Source of the DNA: Sporosarcina ureilytica
GTDB taxonomy: Bacteria; Bacillota; Bacilli; Bacillales_A; Planococcaceae
Length of the DNA: 64,000 bases
Reading direction: 5' to 3'
Assembly: GCF_001753205.1 (NCBI RefSeq)
Contig: NZ_CP017560.1
Coordinates: 3,224,001-3,288,000 of the forward strand
Of the stretch, positions 46,493 to 53,993 are shown in pieces (position 1 is the first letter of the stretch; each line of letters opens with the position of its first letter). The notes under the pieces were generated by a model. It was given only the letters and a program-made list of their open reading frames with translations. It was not told where the DNA came from and ran no database searches. Position numbers and translations under genes: made by a program.

Positions 46493-46568
46493 TTTCCTCT
46501 CCCCTTCCTTGTTTTAACGTTACGAATAGTTTAGTGGATAAACACTCTTCTGTCGATACTCTATTTTC

Positions 46569-46597
46569 AGTATATTTATGAATGAGCATTCAGTCAA
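46569..46597 (-). promoter_or_regulatory. fadF promoter with embedded palindromic operator
   Basis: TTGACT (46592-46597), 17-nt spacer, TATACT (46569-46574). The spacer is filled by TGAATGAGCATTCA (46579-46592), a palindrome with TGAATG/CATTCA halves, the typical form of TetR-family acyl-CoA regulators such as FadR. Confidence 0.75.
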
Positions 46598-46713
46598 CTA
46601 GTTTTTTGTTTTTTCTGTAATAAAACGGATGTTTCAACTAGATTTAAATCCACCTTAAGAGAGTTTGGCGTGATAGAGGACAGAGTTAGCTACCTAGAAG
46701 CGGTGTTCATGAA

Positions 46714-47020
46714 CGTTGTGAACTTTACTAATAACGTTGCATACTTTTGACGGAGCGTTGTGGACTTTTACAAGAACGTTGCGTACTTCAATGAACGTTA
46801 TGAACTTTACTAATAACGTTGCATACTTTCGACGGAGCGTTGTGGACTTTTACAAGAACGTTGCGTACTTCAATGAGCGTTGTAAACTTTACCGATAACG
46901 TTGCATACTTTCGACGAAGCGTTATGAACTTTACTAAAAACTTGCGTACCTCAATGAACGTTATGAACTTTACCGATAACGTTGCACGCTTTCACCAAAG
47001 CATTGCGTAAAACTTAAGAA
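46714..47020. repeat. array 2 of the ~21-nt repeat, about 15 units, 82-bp superunits
   Basis: Units on plus: CGTTGTGAACTTTACTAATAA, CGTTGCATACTTTTGACGGAG, CGTTGTGGACTTTTACAAGAA (21 each), CGTTGCGTACTTCAATGAA (19), then the same four types again with small changes. Unit lengths repeat as 21-21-21-19. The last units are degenerate. Confidence 0.92.
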
Positions 47021-47098
47021 ATCCTTAATTCGCAACAAGACGCAATAGCTTAAAAGCAATTACACCCCCTCCTGGCCAACAACCAAGCAATTCCCCAT

Positions 47099-47138
47099 AT
47101 AAAAAAGCCGTTTTCATCCGTAATCATGAAAACGGCTT
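47099..47138 (-). terminator. intrinsic terminator of the corrinoid operon
   Basis: Perfect 13-bp stem AAGCCGTTTTCAT/ATGAAAACGGCTT followed by T-rich sequence on minus. It begins 7 nt after the cblS stop. Confidence 0.92.
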
Positions 47139-47144
47139 GCCCAT

Positions 47145-47825
47145 TTATTTAAAATCAATTTTTCGTAATAGATTTCCAAATAACTTTTCCGCGGCTAAGC
47201 TCTTCTCCAATGGAATTTCAACTAAGACAACCGTAGACGGTCCCGCAGTTTTACGTAGATCCAATTCAGACTCAGCATTCAAGTCATCATCGTTCATCAA
47301 GCGACGCATTTCATGCAAAATCCCTTGGGAGCCTACCGGCCATACTCGATAAATCATTTGATCATCCAACGCTTGCTTAATTCGACGTATCGACGCGACT
47401 TCATCCGCATGTACAAGCACTTCTTCGCCGACAAGTGGGGCTCCATACGTAAACCACTGTCCATCTGGCATCGAAACGTGCTCTTCCCGTTTCCCAATCA
47501 TCGTCACAGCAACCGCGGATTGAACAAGTTCCATATTCGTTTCCGTACTACCGCTAATTTGCGGGCATGGCACCCCTGCTTCTTGAAATAAATCCTTTAC
47601 ACCTTGAACGTACTTTCCCCAACTTTCATGACCGCTAAAATTATGAATGAGCGTCGTAAAAGGTTCCGCATTTGCCGCCCATTGTTCCAGTAGCGTAACA
47701 CGGGCCGAATAATACGCAGTTAATCGATCAGTTGCCGAGACAATATCTTGTTCTTTCTCACCAATTCCGCCTGAATTATCCGTTGTGACAATGATGTTTT
47801 TATCCACCAACAACGCATTTCTCAT
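47145..47825 (-). CDS. cblS: alpha-ribazole kinase CblS (AIR-synthase/ThiL-like)
   Basis: 226 aa. An N-terminal PurM/ThiL-type nucleotide-binding region has TTDNSGGIGEKEQD. The family was shown in Listeria and Geobacillus to phosphorylate alpha-ribazole, replacing CobT-dependent lower-ligand activation; the assignment here rests on sequence type and on pairing with cblT. The start is the ATG at 47825, overlapping the cblT stop by 4 nt (ATGA). It is the last gene of the operon. Confidence 0.75.
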   Translation of the reverse strand: MRNALLVDKNIIVTTDNSGGIGEKEQDIVSATDRLTAYYSARVTLLEQWAANAEPFTTLIHNFSGHESWGKYVQGVKDLFQEAGVPCPQISGSTETNMELVQSAVAVTMIGKREEHVSMPDGQWFTYGAPLVGEEVLVHADEVASIRRIKQALDDQMIYRVWPVGSQGILHEMRRLMNDDDLNAESELDLRKTAGPSTVVLVEIPLEKSLAAEKLFGNLLRKIDFK

Positions 47826-48307
47826 CGTAAAACACCAAGACGTTCGCGCCAAACATTTTGTACAACCGGAAGAACAACCGCTGCAATCACCGCATTAAAA
47901 ATCGTGGCTATCAAAATTCCGGGCACAACCCCAACATAAAAACTCGGTGAAATGAGAAAGTAAAACGGTAACGGTGCAAGCAAACCATTCGCGACGATAA
48001 AAAACACCCATTTACTAACTTGATACTCCGCCTGATGCAAACGTGCAAAAACATAAATAATCGCTAACATTTCAAGCGCGATTAGCAGATGAAAAGGACC
48101 TAATGGAAAACCTGCGTATAAAGCCGAAGCACTATGTCCGATTAAAGCTGTCATTCCTGCATAGATAGGCGGTAAAAATGCCGATGCCACTAATGCTGGA
48201 GTGGAATCTAACGCAGTCGACCCAATGCCAAGTGGGATTTTCAGTAGTCCCCCAATTGCACATAAAGCTGCAAACATCGCCGCTAACGTAAGTTGTTTCA
48301 GCCTCAC
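47822..48307 (-). CDS. cblT: alpha-ribazole transporter CblT (ECF S-component-like)
   Basis: 161 aa with five to six membrane segments. An N-terminal LTLAAMFAALCAIGG resembles ECF-transporter S components. Companion of cblS in other Firmicutes, where the pair salvages alpha-ribazole. The start is GTG at 48307; its ribosome site AAAGGTGAATAA lies in the last codons of pduO. Confidence 0.75.
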   Translation of the reverse strand: MRLKQLTLAAMFAALCAIGGLLKIPLGIGSTALDSTPALVASAFLPPIYAGMTALIGHSASALYAGFPLGPFHLLIALEMLAIIYVFARLHQAEYQVSKWVFFIVANGLLAPLPFYFLISPSFYVGVVPGILIATIFNAVIAAVVLPVVQNVWRERLGVLR

Positions 48308-48310
48308 GAA

Positions 48311-48895
48311 TTATTCACCTTTTTTCATTTCATTTGTACGAAACACTTTGGCACTTCGCACATATTCATTATCTGGGACTTGTAAACGAGCATTCACAAT
48401 CCGTGCCGCGACGAATAAATAATCGGATAAGCGGTTTAAATAACGAACGACAACTGTTGGTACATCTTCTTCCTCATTCATTAACGTGACTGTTCGACGT
48501 TCCGCACGCCTCGCCACTGTTCTCGCGATATGGAGTGTTGCGGATGCTGGTGAACCTCCAGGTAAAATAAACTTTTCAAGTGGCGGTGCTTCATCCATCA
48601 ACTCATCGATACGCTTTTCCAACACTTCAATTGGTTCTTCTGTTAATTTATAATGGCGCTCTTTCATCACATTCGATAAATCCCCGCCACCGTCGAATAA
48701 TTCATTTTGTATCGCTTCAAGATCTTCAAGTATGTCTTTAAATTTTTCTGCATCGAGTTCTGTCATTGCTTTCCCAACAAATGAATTCAACTCATCCATC
48801 GTGCCGTAAGCTTCAACGCGCAAACTATCTTTACTAACGCGCCCCCCTATTAAACTTGTTTTTCCTTTATCCCCTGTTTTCGTATAAATTTTCAT
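48311..48895 (-). CDS. pduO: cob(I)yrinic acid a,c-diamide/cobalamin adenosyltransferase, PduO type
   Basis: Adds the 5'-deoxyadenosyl upper ligand. 194 aa. The N-terminal ATP-binding motif is IYTKTGDKGKTSLIGG; the C-terminal helical region contains HIARTVARRAERRTVTL and YLNRLSDYLFVAAR. The start is the ATG at 48895, overlapping the upstream gene by 4 nt (ATGA). The product is the cofactor form needed by IcmF. Confidence 0.94.
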   Translation of the reverse strand: MKIYTKTGDKGKTSLIGGRVSKDSLRVEAYGTMDELNSFVGKAMTELDAEKFKDILEDLEAIQNELFDGGGDLSNVMKERHYKLTEEPIEVLEKRIDELMDEAPPLEKFILPGGSPASATLHIARTVARRAERRTVTLMNEEEDVPTVVVRYLNRLSDYLFVAARIVNARLQVPDNEYVRSAKVFRTNEMKKGE

Positions 48896-49290
48896 CTTCC
48901 ATTTCCCCTTCCTTTTATCTTTTTTGGAATCCCATACCAAACTTGTATGACTTCTTCTGCTTCCGCAACGAGTTTCTGATACAACCGCCCGCAACTGTCT
49001 CGTAATTGCCGCTCATTCTTATCGATTGGCACAATTCCGCGACCAATATCTGTTAATATGACGATTGCCGAACGGTTTTCTAGTGAATTCATCACAACTT
49101 GGATTGCTTCTTCCTCATCTAAATCAGCACATCGCAACCAGTCTTCTAAACCTGCAACGACGACAGGACTGCTGCCAATCGGCGGAATTGTACCTTCATA
49201 CCATTTAAAACCGCTTAACTTTTGCGCTTCTAAATAACTGTTTACGTAAGCCCGTTTCCCGTTATGGGCACCGCCGATAACGACGCGCAT
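48892..49290 (-). CDS. CobU-like protein with degenerate P-loop
   Basis: 132 aa, shorter than CobU (about 180-195). The N-terminus MRVVIGGAHNGKRAYVNSYL is recognisably the CobU P-loop region, but GKS is changed to GKR. The C-terminal half, with IVILTDIGRGIVPID and LRDSCGRLYQKLVAEA, matches CobU's later part. The phosphorylated-His region is not evident. A canonical cobU lies 2.1 kb upstream in the same operon, so this may be a non-catalytic or changed-function paralogue. It overlaps cobC by 49 nt and pduO by 4 nt. Confidence 0.7.
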   Translation of the reverse strand: MRVVIGGAHNGKRAYVNSYLEAQKLSGFKWYEGTIPPIGSSPVVVAGLEDWLRCADLDEEEAIQVVMNSLENRSAIVILTDIGRGIVPIDKNERQLRDSCGRLYQKLVAEAEEVIQVWYGIPKKIKGRGNGR

Positions 49291-49838
49291 CGTTTCCCCT
49301 CCCTTAAATCTTGTTCGCAATCCCACCGAAGTTGCCAAACAGATTGATGAGGAATTATCCATGACCAAAAATCGTTTTGTTCCGGCGCAAACTCCGTCAA
49401 TAAAATTCGAATCGGTCCGCCGTGCGTCACGATAAAATAGTCCTCTTCCCCGCTAGGCAAATCATAAATTGCTTGTAAAACACGTGCTTTCACTTCTGCT
49501 AAACTTTCACCATTTGGCGGTTGGCAACGATATGGGGAATTAATCCAAGAACGATACGCACTGTCCCTTTTCAACAATTCATACGTTTTTCCTTCCCAAT
49601 CGCCAAAATTACTTTCTCGAAAACGATGATCACTTTGATAAGTCGCCTTTGGAAAATAGAGATGGGCACTTTCTTGGCAACGTCGTAAATCGCTTCCATA
49701 CACGACGGAGGGTTGCCACGGCAACTCATTGATCTCATTTTCCACAATCGACTCATCCGTCCAACCGATATATTGACGCTTTATATTACCAGCCGTCGGT
49801 AAGTGGCGAATTAAAGTAAGCACAACACGATGAGCCAT
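49242..49838 (-). CDS. cobC: histidine phosphatase family protein, probable alpha-ribazole phosphatase
   Basis: 198 aa, phosphoglycerate-mutase fold. The nucleophile His is in LTLIRHLPTAGN; the second catalytic His is in FIVTHGGPIRILL. In this operon the likely substrate is alpha-ribazole-5'-phosphate or adenosylcobalamin-5'-phosphate. The ATG follows GGAGGCGTTATT and overlaps cobS by 28 nt. Confidence 0.82.
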   Translation of the reverse strand: MAHRVVLTLIRHLPTAGNIKRQYIGWTDESIVENEINELPWQPSVVYGSDLRRCQESAHLYFPKATYQSDHRFRESNFGDWEGKTYELLKRDSAYRSWINSPYRCQPPNGESLAEVKARVLQAIYDLPSGEEDYFIVTHGGPIRILLTEFAPEQNDFWSWIIPHQSVWQLRWDCEQDLREGKRCASLSAVPITGNGLT

Positions 49839-50575
49839 AATAACGCCTCCATTCCTTCGATAAAAGCACCTGCTAAATCACCCGTCATGCCGTGGAAGTG
49901 CTTCATCGCCCAGCGGCGGAATAAAAAAATCGCTGCTGCAATACTTCCGGCGAGTATAACAGGCGGAAGCCATTGATTTGTACCATAATAATAAGCGAAT
50001 AAAATCAGCATGCTACTGAATACCGTAACGACTATCACAACAGTTGGCGCAAGTTTCTCCCGAAAGAAATGCGCAATGCCTGTACTTTTAGCAGGCCTAA
50101 GCGTGGAAAAGCAAATATTCAATCCCGCTCTCGCTAAAAAAGGAATCATCATAAAAAGATACACTGCTCCCATATCCTGCAGGATCACTTCATGAATCAA
50201 AGCGATTTTCATGATCATTAACAGAACAAGTGCCATTGCCCCGAACGCGCCGAGACGCGGGTCTTCTAATATTCCCAGACGTTTTTCTCGTGTCCGATAA
50301 GAGAAAAATGCATCCGCCGTATCTGCCCAGCCATCTACATGGAGACCGCCTGTCAAACCAATCCACGTCAGAACAACGAGGACCGCTGTTAACAATGGAC
50401 CAAACTGTAAAATATTCGCTGCTATTTCATAAACACCGTACATCGTTAATCCAATTGCCCCGCCAATAAACGGAAGTGCGCAATACATCATCGTGACTTC
50501 TTTTCGATTTAGCGGAATTTCTTTATGAATCGGAAGCACCGTGAAAAATTGTAATGCCAATAAAATACCGTTCAT
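49811..50575 (-). CDS. cobS: adenosylcobinamide-GDP ribazoletransferase
   Basis: Joins AdoCbi-GDP to alpha-ribazole(-phosphate) in the membrane. 254 aa with six to seven hydrophobic segments. Signature GGLHVDGWADTADAFFS is near residue 60, followed by RLGILEDPRLGAFGAMAL. The start is the ATG at 50575, overlapping the upstream stop by 4 nt (ATGA). Confidence 0.93.
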   Translation of the reverse strand: MNGILLALQFFTVLPIHKEIPLNRKEVTMMYCALPFIGGAIGLTMYGVYEIAANILQFGPLLTAVLVVLTWIGLTGGLHVDGWADTADAFFSYRTREKRLGILEDPRLGAFGAMALVLLMIMKIALIHEVILQDMGAVYLFMMIPFLARAGLNICFSTLRPAKSTGIAHFFREKLAPTVVIVVTVFSSMLILFAYYYGTNQWLPPVILAGSIAAAIFLFRRWAMKHFHGMTGDLAGAFIEGMEALLWLIVLCLL

Positions 50576-51408
50576 CGCGAGACTCCTTGCGCAATGATTT
50601 CTTTCACCAATGGCCAATTCAAATGACATTTCACATGTTCTGCCCACGCATCGTATCTATCAATATGTGCAGGTGAATTTGAAACGGGTCTATCCATATC
50701 TTCCTCTTCTATTCCGTGGTCCTCTTTAAAAGGAATAACTCCAACGACCGGAATCCCTGTATACGATTCAATAAATTCAATGCCATCCTGAAAAAACGCA
50801 ATGTCTCCATGAAATTTATTCACAATAATGCCTTTCACTCGCGCGCGATGCTCAGGTGCTAATAGTTGAAGCGTGCCAACTATAGACGCAATGGCACCAC
50901 CGCGGTCAATATCTGCCAATAACAACGCGGGAACATCTGCCATTTCCGCAACACGCATATTGACGACTTCCCGGTCGTTTAGATTTACTTCCGCCGGACT
51001 TCCAGCACCTTCAATGATGACGGTCTCGTATTTTTCGGATAACTTTTTAAGCGAATGACGAATTGCGCCGACTGCTTGATCAAAAAACATATCCCGATAG
51101 GCAAAACCATCTCTAACACCGAAGTGGCCCCCTAATATACTAACTTCCGTATGCATTGGAGAACTAGGCTTTAACATAATTGGATTCATATAGAGAGTTG
51201 GTTTTGTTCTGGCCGCCAAAGCTTGAATATACTGCGCTCTGCTGATTTCAATCCCATTTTCAAGCGTGACTGTGAAAGGAGATAAATTTTGAGATTTGAA
51301 TGGTGCGACTTGAACTTGTTCATCTGCCAAAATACGGCAGAGCGCTGTACAAATCATCGACTTTCCTGAGTCTGAAGCAGTTCCTAAGACGATTAAGCCA
51401 TTCATCAT
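50572..51408 (-). CDS. cobyric-acid-synthase-like protein lacking the amidotransferase domain
   Basis: 278 aa, against about 490-510 for CobQ/CbiP. The N-terminal MinD/dethiobiotin-synthetase-like ATPase domain is intact: GTASDSGKSMICTALCR, VAPFKSQNLSPF, MNPIMLKPSS, EGAGSPAEVNL, DIDRGGAIASIVGT and GVIPFKEDHGI. The class I glutaminase domain that should follow is missing. The last about 30 residues, with IDRYDAWAEHVKCHLNW, look like the C-terminal tail of full CobQ, which suggests an internal deletion. Both ends overlap neighbours by 4 nt, so no frameshift hides the rest. Function unknown. Confidence 0.8.
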   Translation of the reverse strand: MMNGLIVLGTASDSGKSMICTALCRILADEQVQVAPFKSQNLSPFTVTLENGIEISRAQYIQALAARTKPTLYMNPIMLKPSSPMHTEVSILGGHFGVRDGFAYRDMFFDQAVGAIRHSLKKLSEKYETVIIEGAGSPAEVNLNDREVVNMRVAEMADVPALLLADIDRGGAIASIVGTLQLLAPEHRARVKGIIVNKFHGDIAFFQDGIEFIESYTGIPVVGVIPFKEDHGIEEEDMDRPVSNSPAHIDRYDAWAEHVKCHLNWPLVKEIIAQGVSR

Positions 51409-51986
51409 CCCCTCTCCCCTTTCCAAAAGATCGGTATCCCACTTTCCATTTCAATTGCAGTTTGTGATTTAGCTACAATTTTTTGGTGGATTTCACCAAT
51501 CCATGCGCGATACTTTTCCGTCTCCACTTCATTTGGCGCAACCTCATGAAGGACTTCATTGGAAACAATTACAAGATGCGATGCTTTTTTTAATATGGCA
51601 TCGATACGATCAATGAGGTCCTCAACTTTTTGTTCCATGCAATCAGGTCGATTTACGCAAGGGGTGCCTGTTTCGTATCCTGCATACAATTCATTCGCCA
51701 ACCAAGTCGTCAAACAGTCCCATAATATGTAATCGCCTGTTTGAATGAACGGCAAAACTTGTCCAAAATCGATCGGTTGTTCAATCGTTGTCCAATTAAA
51801 ATCAGCACGGTCATCTTGATGCTTTTGAATCCGTTCACTCATTTCTTCATCCGTCGGCGTACCAGACGCAATATAGACGAGTCGCCCATGTTTCCTCTGA
51901 CTTGCATCGGTCAAAAGCCTTTCCGCATAAGCACTTTTCCCACTTCGGACACCGCCGCTAATAAATGTTAATTGTCCGCGAACCAT
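51405..51986 (-). CDS. cobU: adenosylcobinamide kinase/adenosylcobinamide-phosphate guanylyltransferase
   Basis: 193 aa. It has a canonical P-loop FISGGVRSGKSAYAERLL and the guanylylated His region RIQKHQDDRADFNWTT, then YILWDCLTTWLANEL. It converts AdoCbi to AdoCbi-P and AdoCbi-GDP. The ATG follows AGGAG by 8 nt and overlaps the upstream gene by 19 nt. Confidence 0.93.
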   Translation of the reverse strand: MVRGQLTFISGGVRSGKSAYAERLLTDASQRKHGRLVYIASGTPTDEEMSERIQKHQDDRADFNWTTIEQPIDFGQVLPFIQTGDYILWDCLTTWLANELYAGYETGTPCVNRPDCMEQKVEDLIDRIDAILKKASHLVIVSNEVLHEVAPNEVETEKYRAWIGEIHQKIVAKSQTAIEMESGIPIFWKGERG

Positions 51987-53047
51987 TTGGCTAACTCCTC
52001 TTTTAACACATGCATATCCGCTTCACTTTTCACACCAACCCGCAACCAGTTCCCGTCCATTCCTAGAAAGTTTTCTGAATGGCGTAACACAATGCCGCGT
52101 TTCAATAAATATACGTAAAGCTGGCGTGCACTTCTATCGCCATTTAATTTAAACGATAAAAAATTCGCAACAGATTCCGTCACAATACATTCATGTGCCA
52201 GTAAAAAACCGGCTAACTTTTCCCTTTCACGTGCACTATGCATCACGGACTTCTCAACAAAAGCCTTTTCTTTTAAACAAATTTCTCCAATCGAAGCGGC
52301 AATTCCATTAACATTCCAGTGCGGCGCAAACTTCTTAATTTGTGAAATGACGGAAGGATGTGCAATGACATACCCGAGCCGGATGCCTGGAATGGCATAC
52401 ATTTTCGTCATCGAACGAACAATGATGAGATTTGTGTACGATTCGATATCTGGAATGAACGACAATGTTTCATCAACAAAATCAATAAAGGCTTCATCCA
52501 AAATAATCTCACAATCGACTTTTTCACCGTAGCGAATGAGTTCGGTAATTTCAACGCGCGTAGGCAATATGCCTGTTGGATTATTCGGTGTACATAAATA
52601 AAGGACATCCGCTTTTCCCATTGCATGCTGGATAGCTTCTATCGGCAATTGAAAGCCACTTTCTCCAGACAGTACAATGCGTTTAATTTGAACGTCTTTT
52701 ACACGCAAAGTAGATTCGTATTCGGAAAATGTCGGATGAACAATAACCGCTCTTTTCCCGCGATATCTTTCCGCGAGTAGAGCAAGTAGTTCTGCTGCGC
52801 CATTCCCAACGAAAACAGAATCCTTTTTCACTTGATGAAAACGAGTGGTTGCCGACAAAAAAGGTTCTCCTATCGGATCTGGATAAGCCGTCATTTTCGA
52901 CAGTAATATCGGCCATTCATGCACAACACGCTCTGGCATCCCGAACGGATTTACATTCTCACTAAAATCTAGCACCGTTTTAGGTTGCGGCATGTCTAAT
53001 CTTTCGTAGAGGTGATGCGGATTTGCCCCATGTTCAGGTAATTGCAT
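51968..53047 (-). CDS. cobD: threonine-phosphate decarboxylase (CobD-type, PLP)
   Basis: Supplies (R)-1-amino-2-propanol phosphate, the linker of the nucleotide loop. 359 aa, histidinol-phosphate aminotransferase fold. The PLP Lys is in SMTKMYAIPGIRLGY (about residue 220); CTPNNPTGILPT and DEAFIDF precede it. The start is the ATG at 53047 (MQLPEHGANPHHLYERL), overlapping cbiB by 14 nt. N-terminal HGANP is typical of CobD. Confidence 0.9.
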   Translation of the reverse strand: MQLPEHGANPHHLYERLDMPQPKTVLDFSENVNPFGMPERVVHEWPILLSKMTAYPDPIGEPFLSATTRFHQVKKDSVFVGNGAAELLALLAERYRGKRAVIVHPTFSEYESTLRVKDVQIKRIVLSGESGFQLPIEAIQHAMGKADVLYLCTPNNPTGILPTRVEITELIRYGEKVDCEIILDEAFIDFVDETLSFIPDIESYTNLIIVRSMTKMYAIPGIRLGYVIAHPSVISQIKKFAPHWNVNGIAASIGEICLKEKAFVEKSVMHSAREREKLAGFLLAHECIVTESVANFLSFKLNGDRSARQLYVYLLKRGIVLRHSENFLGMDGNWLRVGVKSEADMHVLKEELAKWFADN

Positions 53048-53993
53048 GAATAAACACCCCAATCGTCGTGATCGTAAACCAAAATAGAAAGGATATAAAA
53101 TGCATTTCAAAAATCGCTTCTTTAATATGTTTTGCGTTTAAGCTTTTCTCGCTCGGTCCAATTGTTGGACGTTTTGACATTACGCCCCGATACGTAGACG
53201 CACCACCCAATTGAATCCCTAATTGCCAAGCCGTTGCAGCTTCCATATAACCGCTATTCGGACTCGCATGACGACGCGCATCGCGTACCCAGCCAGCCAA
53301 TCGCTTGAAAAATGAAATGCCACCACGATTCGGCGCATAACAAATGATCATAAATCCTGTGAGACGTGCAGGAATAAAGTTCAAAACATCATCTGTTCTT
53401 GCCGAAAATTTTCCGAACGCTTTGTATCGCTCATTCCGGTAGCCAACCATTGAGTCCAATGTGTTTACCGCTTTATACAGCCATAATCCGGGGGCACCAA
53501 ATAAAAACGCCCAAAACATTGGAGAAGTGATCCCGTCAGCTGTATTTTCTGACACCGTTTCTACTGTCGCTTGCGCAATTTCTCGCTCATTCAAGCGGTC
53601 GGTGTCTCTTCCGACAATGTGGGAAAGTTTATGGCGTGCTTCCTTCAAATCTCCACCCGCTAACGGTTCATAAACCTCGAGAGAAGCATCACGCAAACTT
53701 TTTTGGGCAAGTCCAATAGCAATCAAAACGCCTTCCACAGCAATCCCTACAAAAATATGTACTTCATAACTTAACATAACAATCATAAAAACAACGATAA
53801 AGACGAGCGAAACAGTAACTAATAATAAGCATGCACCTTTTAGTGTGCGGAAGCGTCCTTTATTTAAAATATCGGTCATATATGAAATAAACTGACCGAT
53901 CCAACGCACTGGATGCGGCCAATTTGGTGGATCTCCAATGAGTCTATCAAGGAAAAAGCCGATTGCAATGGCTAAAAAATGAGCTGGGATCAC
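53034..53993 (-). CDS. cbiB: adenosylcobinamide-phosphate synthase
   Basis: Membrane enzyme attaching aminopropanol phosphate to adenosylcobyric acid. 319 aa with four or more hydrophobic segments. Family motifs are DRLIGDPPNWPHPVRWIGQ near the N-terminus, ETVSENTADGITSPMFW and MVGYRNERYKAFGKFSAR. The start is GTG at 53993, overlapping the upstream stop (GTGA). It works directly downstream of CbiZ, which generates cobyric acid. Confidence 0.95.
   Translation of the reverse strand: MIPAHFLAIAIGFFLDRLIGDPPNWPHPVRWIGQFISYMTDILNKGRFRTLKGACLLLVTVSLVFIVVFMIVMLSYEVHIFVGIAVEGVLIAIGLAQKSLRDASLEVYEPLAGGDLKEARHKLSHIVGRDTDRLNEREIAQATVETVSENTADGITSPMFWAFLFGAPGLWLYKAVNTLDSMVGYRNERYKAFGKFSARTDDVLNFIPARLTGFMIICYAPNRGGISFFKRLAGWVRDARRHASPNSGYMEAATAWQLGIQLGGASTYRGVMSKRPTIGPSEKSLNAKHIKEAIFEMHFISFLFWFTITTIGVFIHAIT

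Larger units (their letters stand above)
46493..47144. other. fadF upstream region: promoter/operator, repeat array, cob terminator
   Basis: 652 nt without a gene. From the fadF side it holds the fadF promoter with operator (46569-46597), array 2 of 21-nt repeats (46714-47020) and the terminator of the corrinoid operon (47099-47138). Confidence 0.8.

Noticed and set aside
46819..47010. A 63-codon plus-strand frame with repetitive Asn-Phe-Thr/Val-Met-Asn-Phe pattern
   Set aside because: It is produced by the 21-nt repeat array; the 19-nt units shift the frame, there is no ribosome site, and the pattern is not kept in the other arrays.
50572..51408. Frameshift splitting a full-length cobQ
   Set aside because: The CobQ-like tail is in the same frame as the ATPase domain, and the stop codon overlaps the cobS start, leaving no room for a lost amidotransferase domain.
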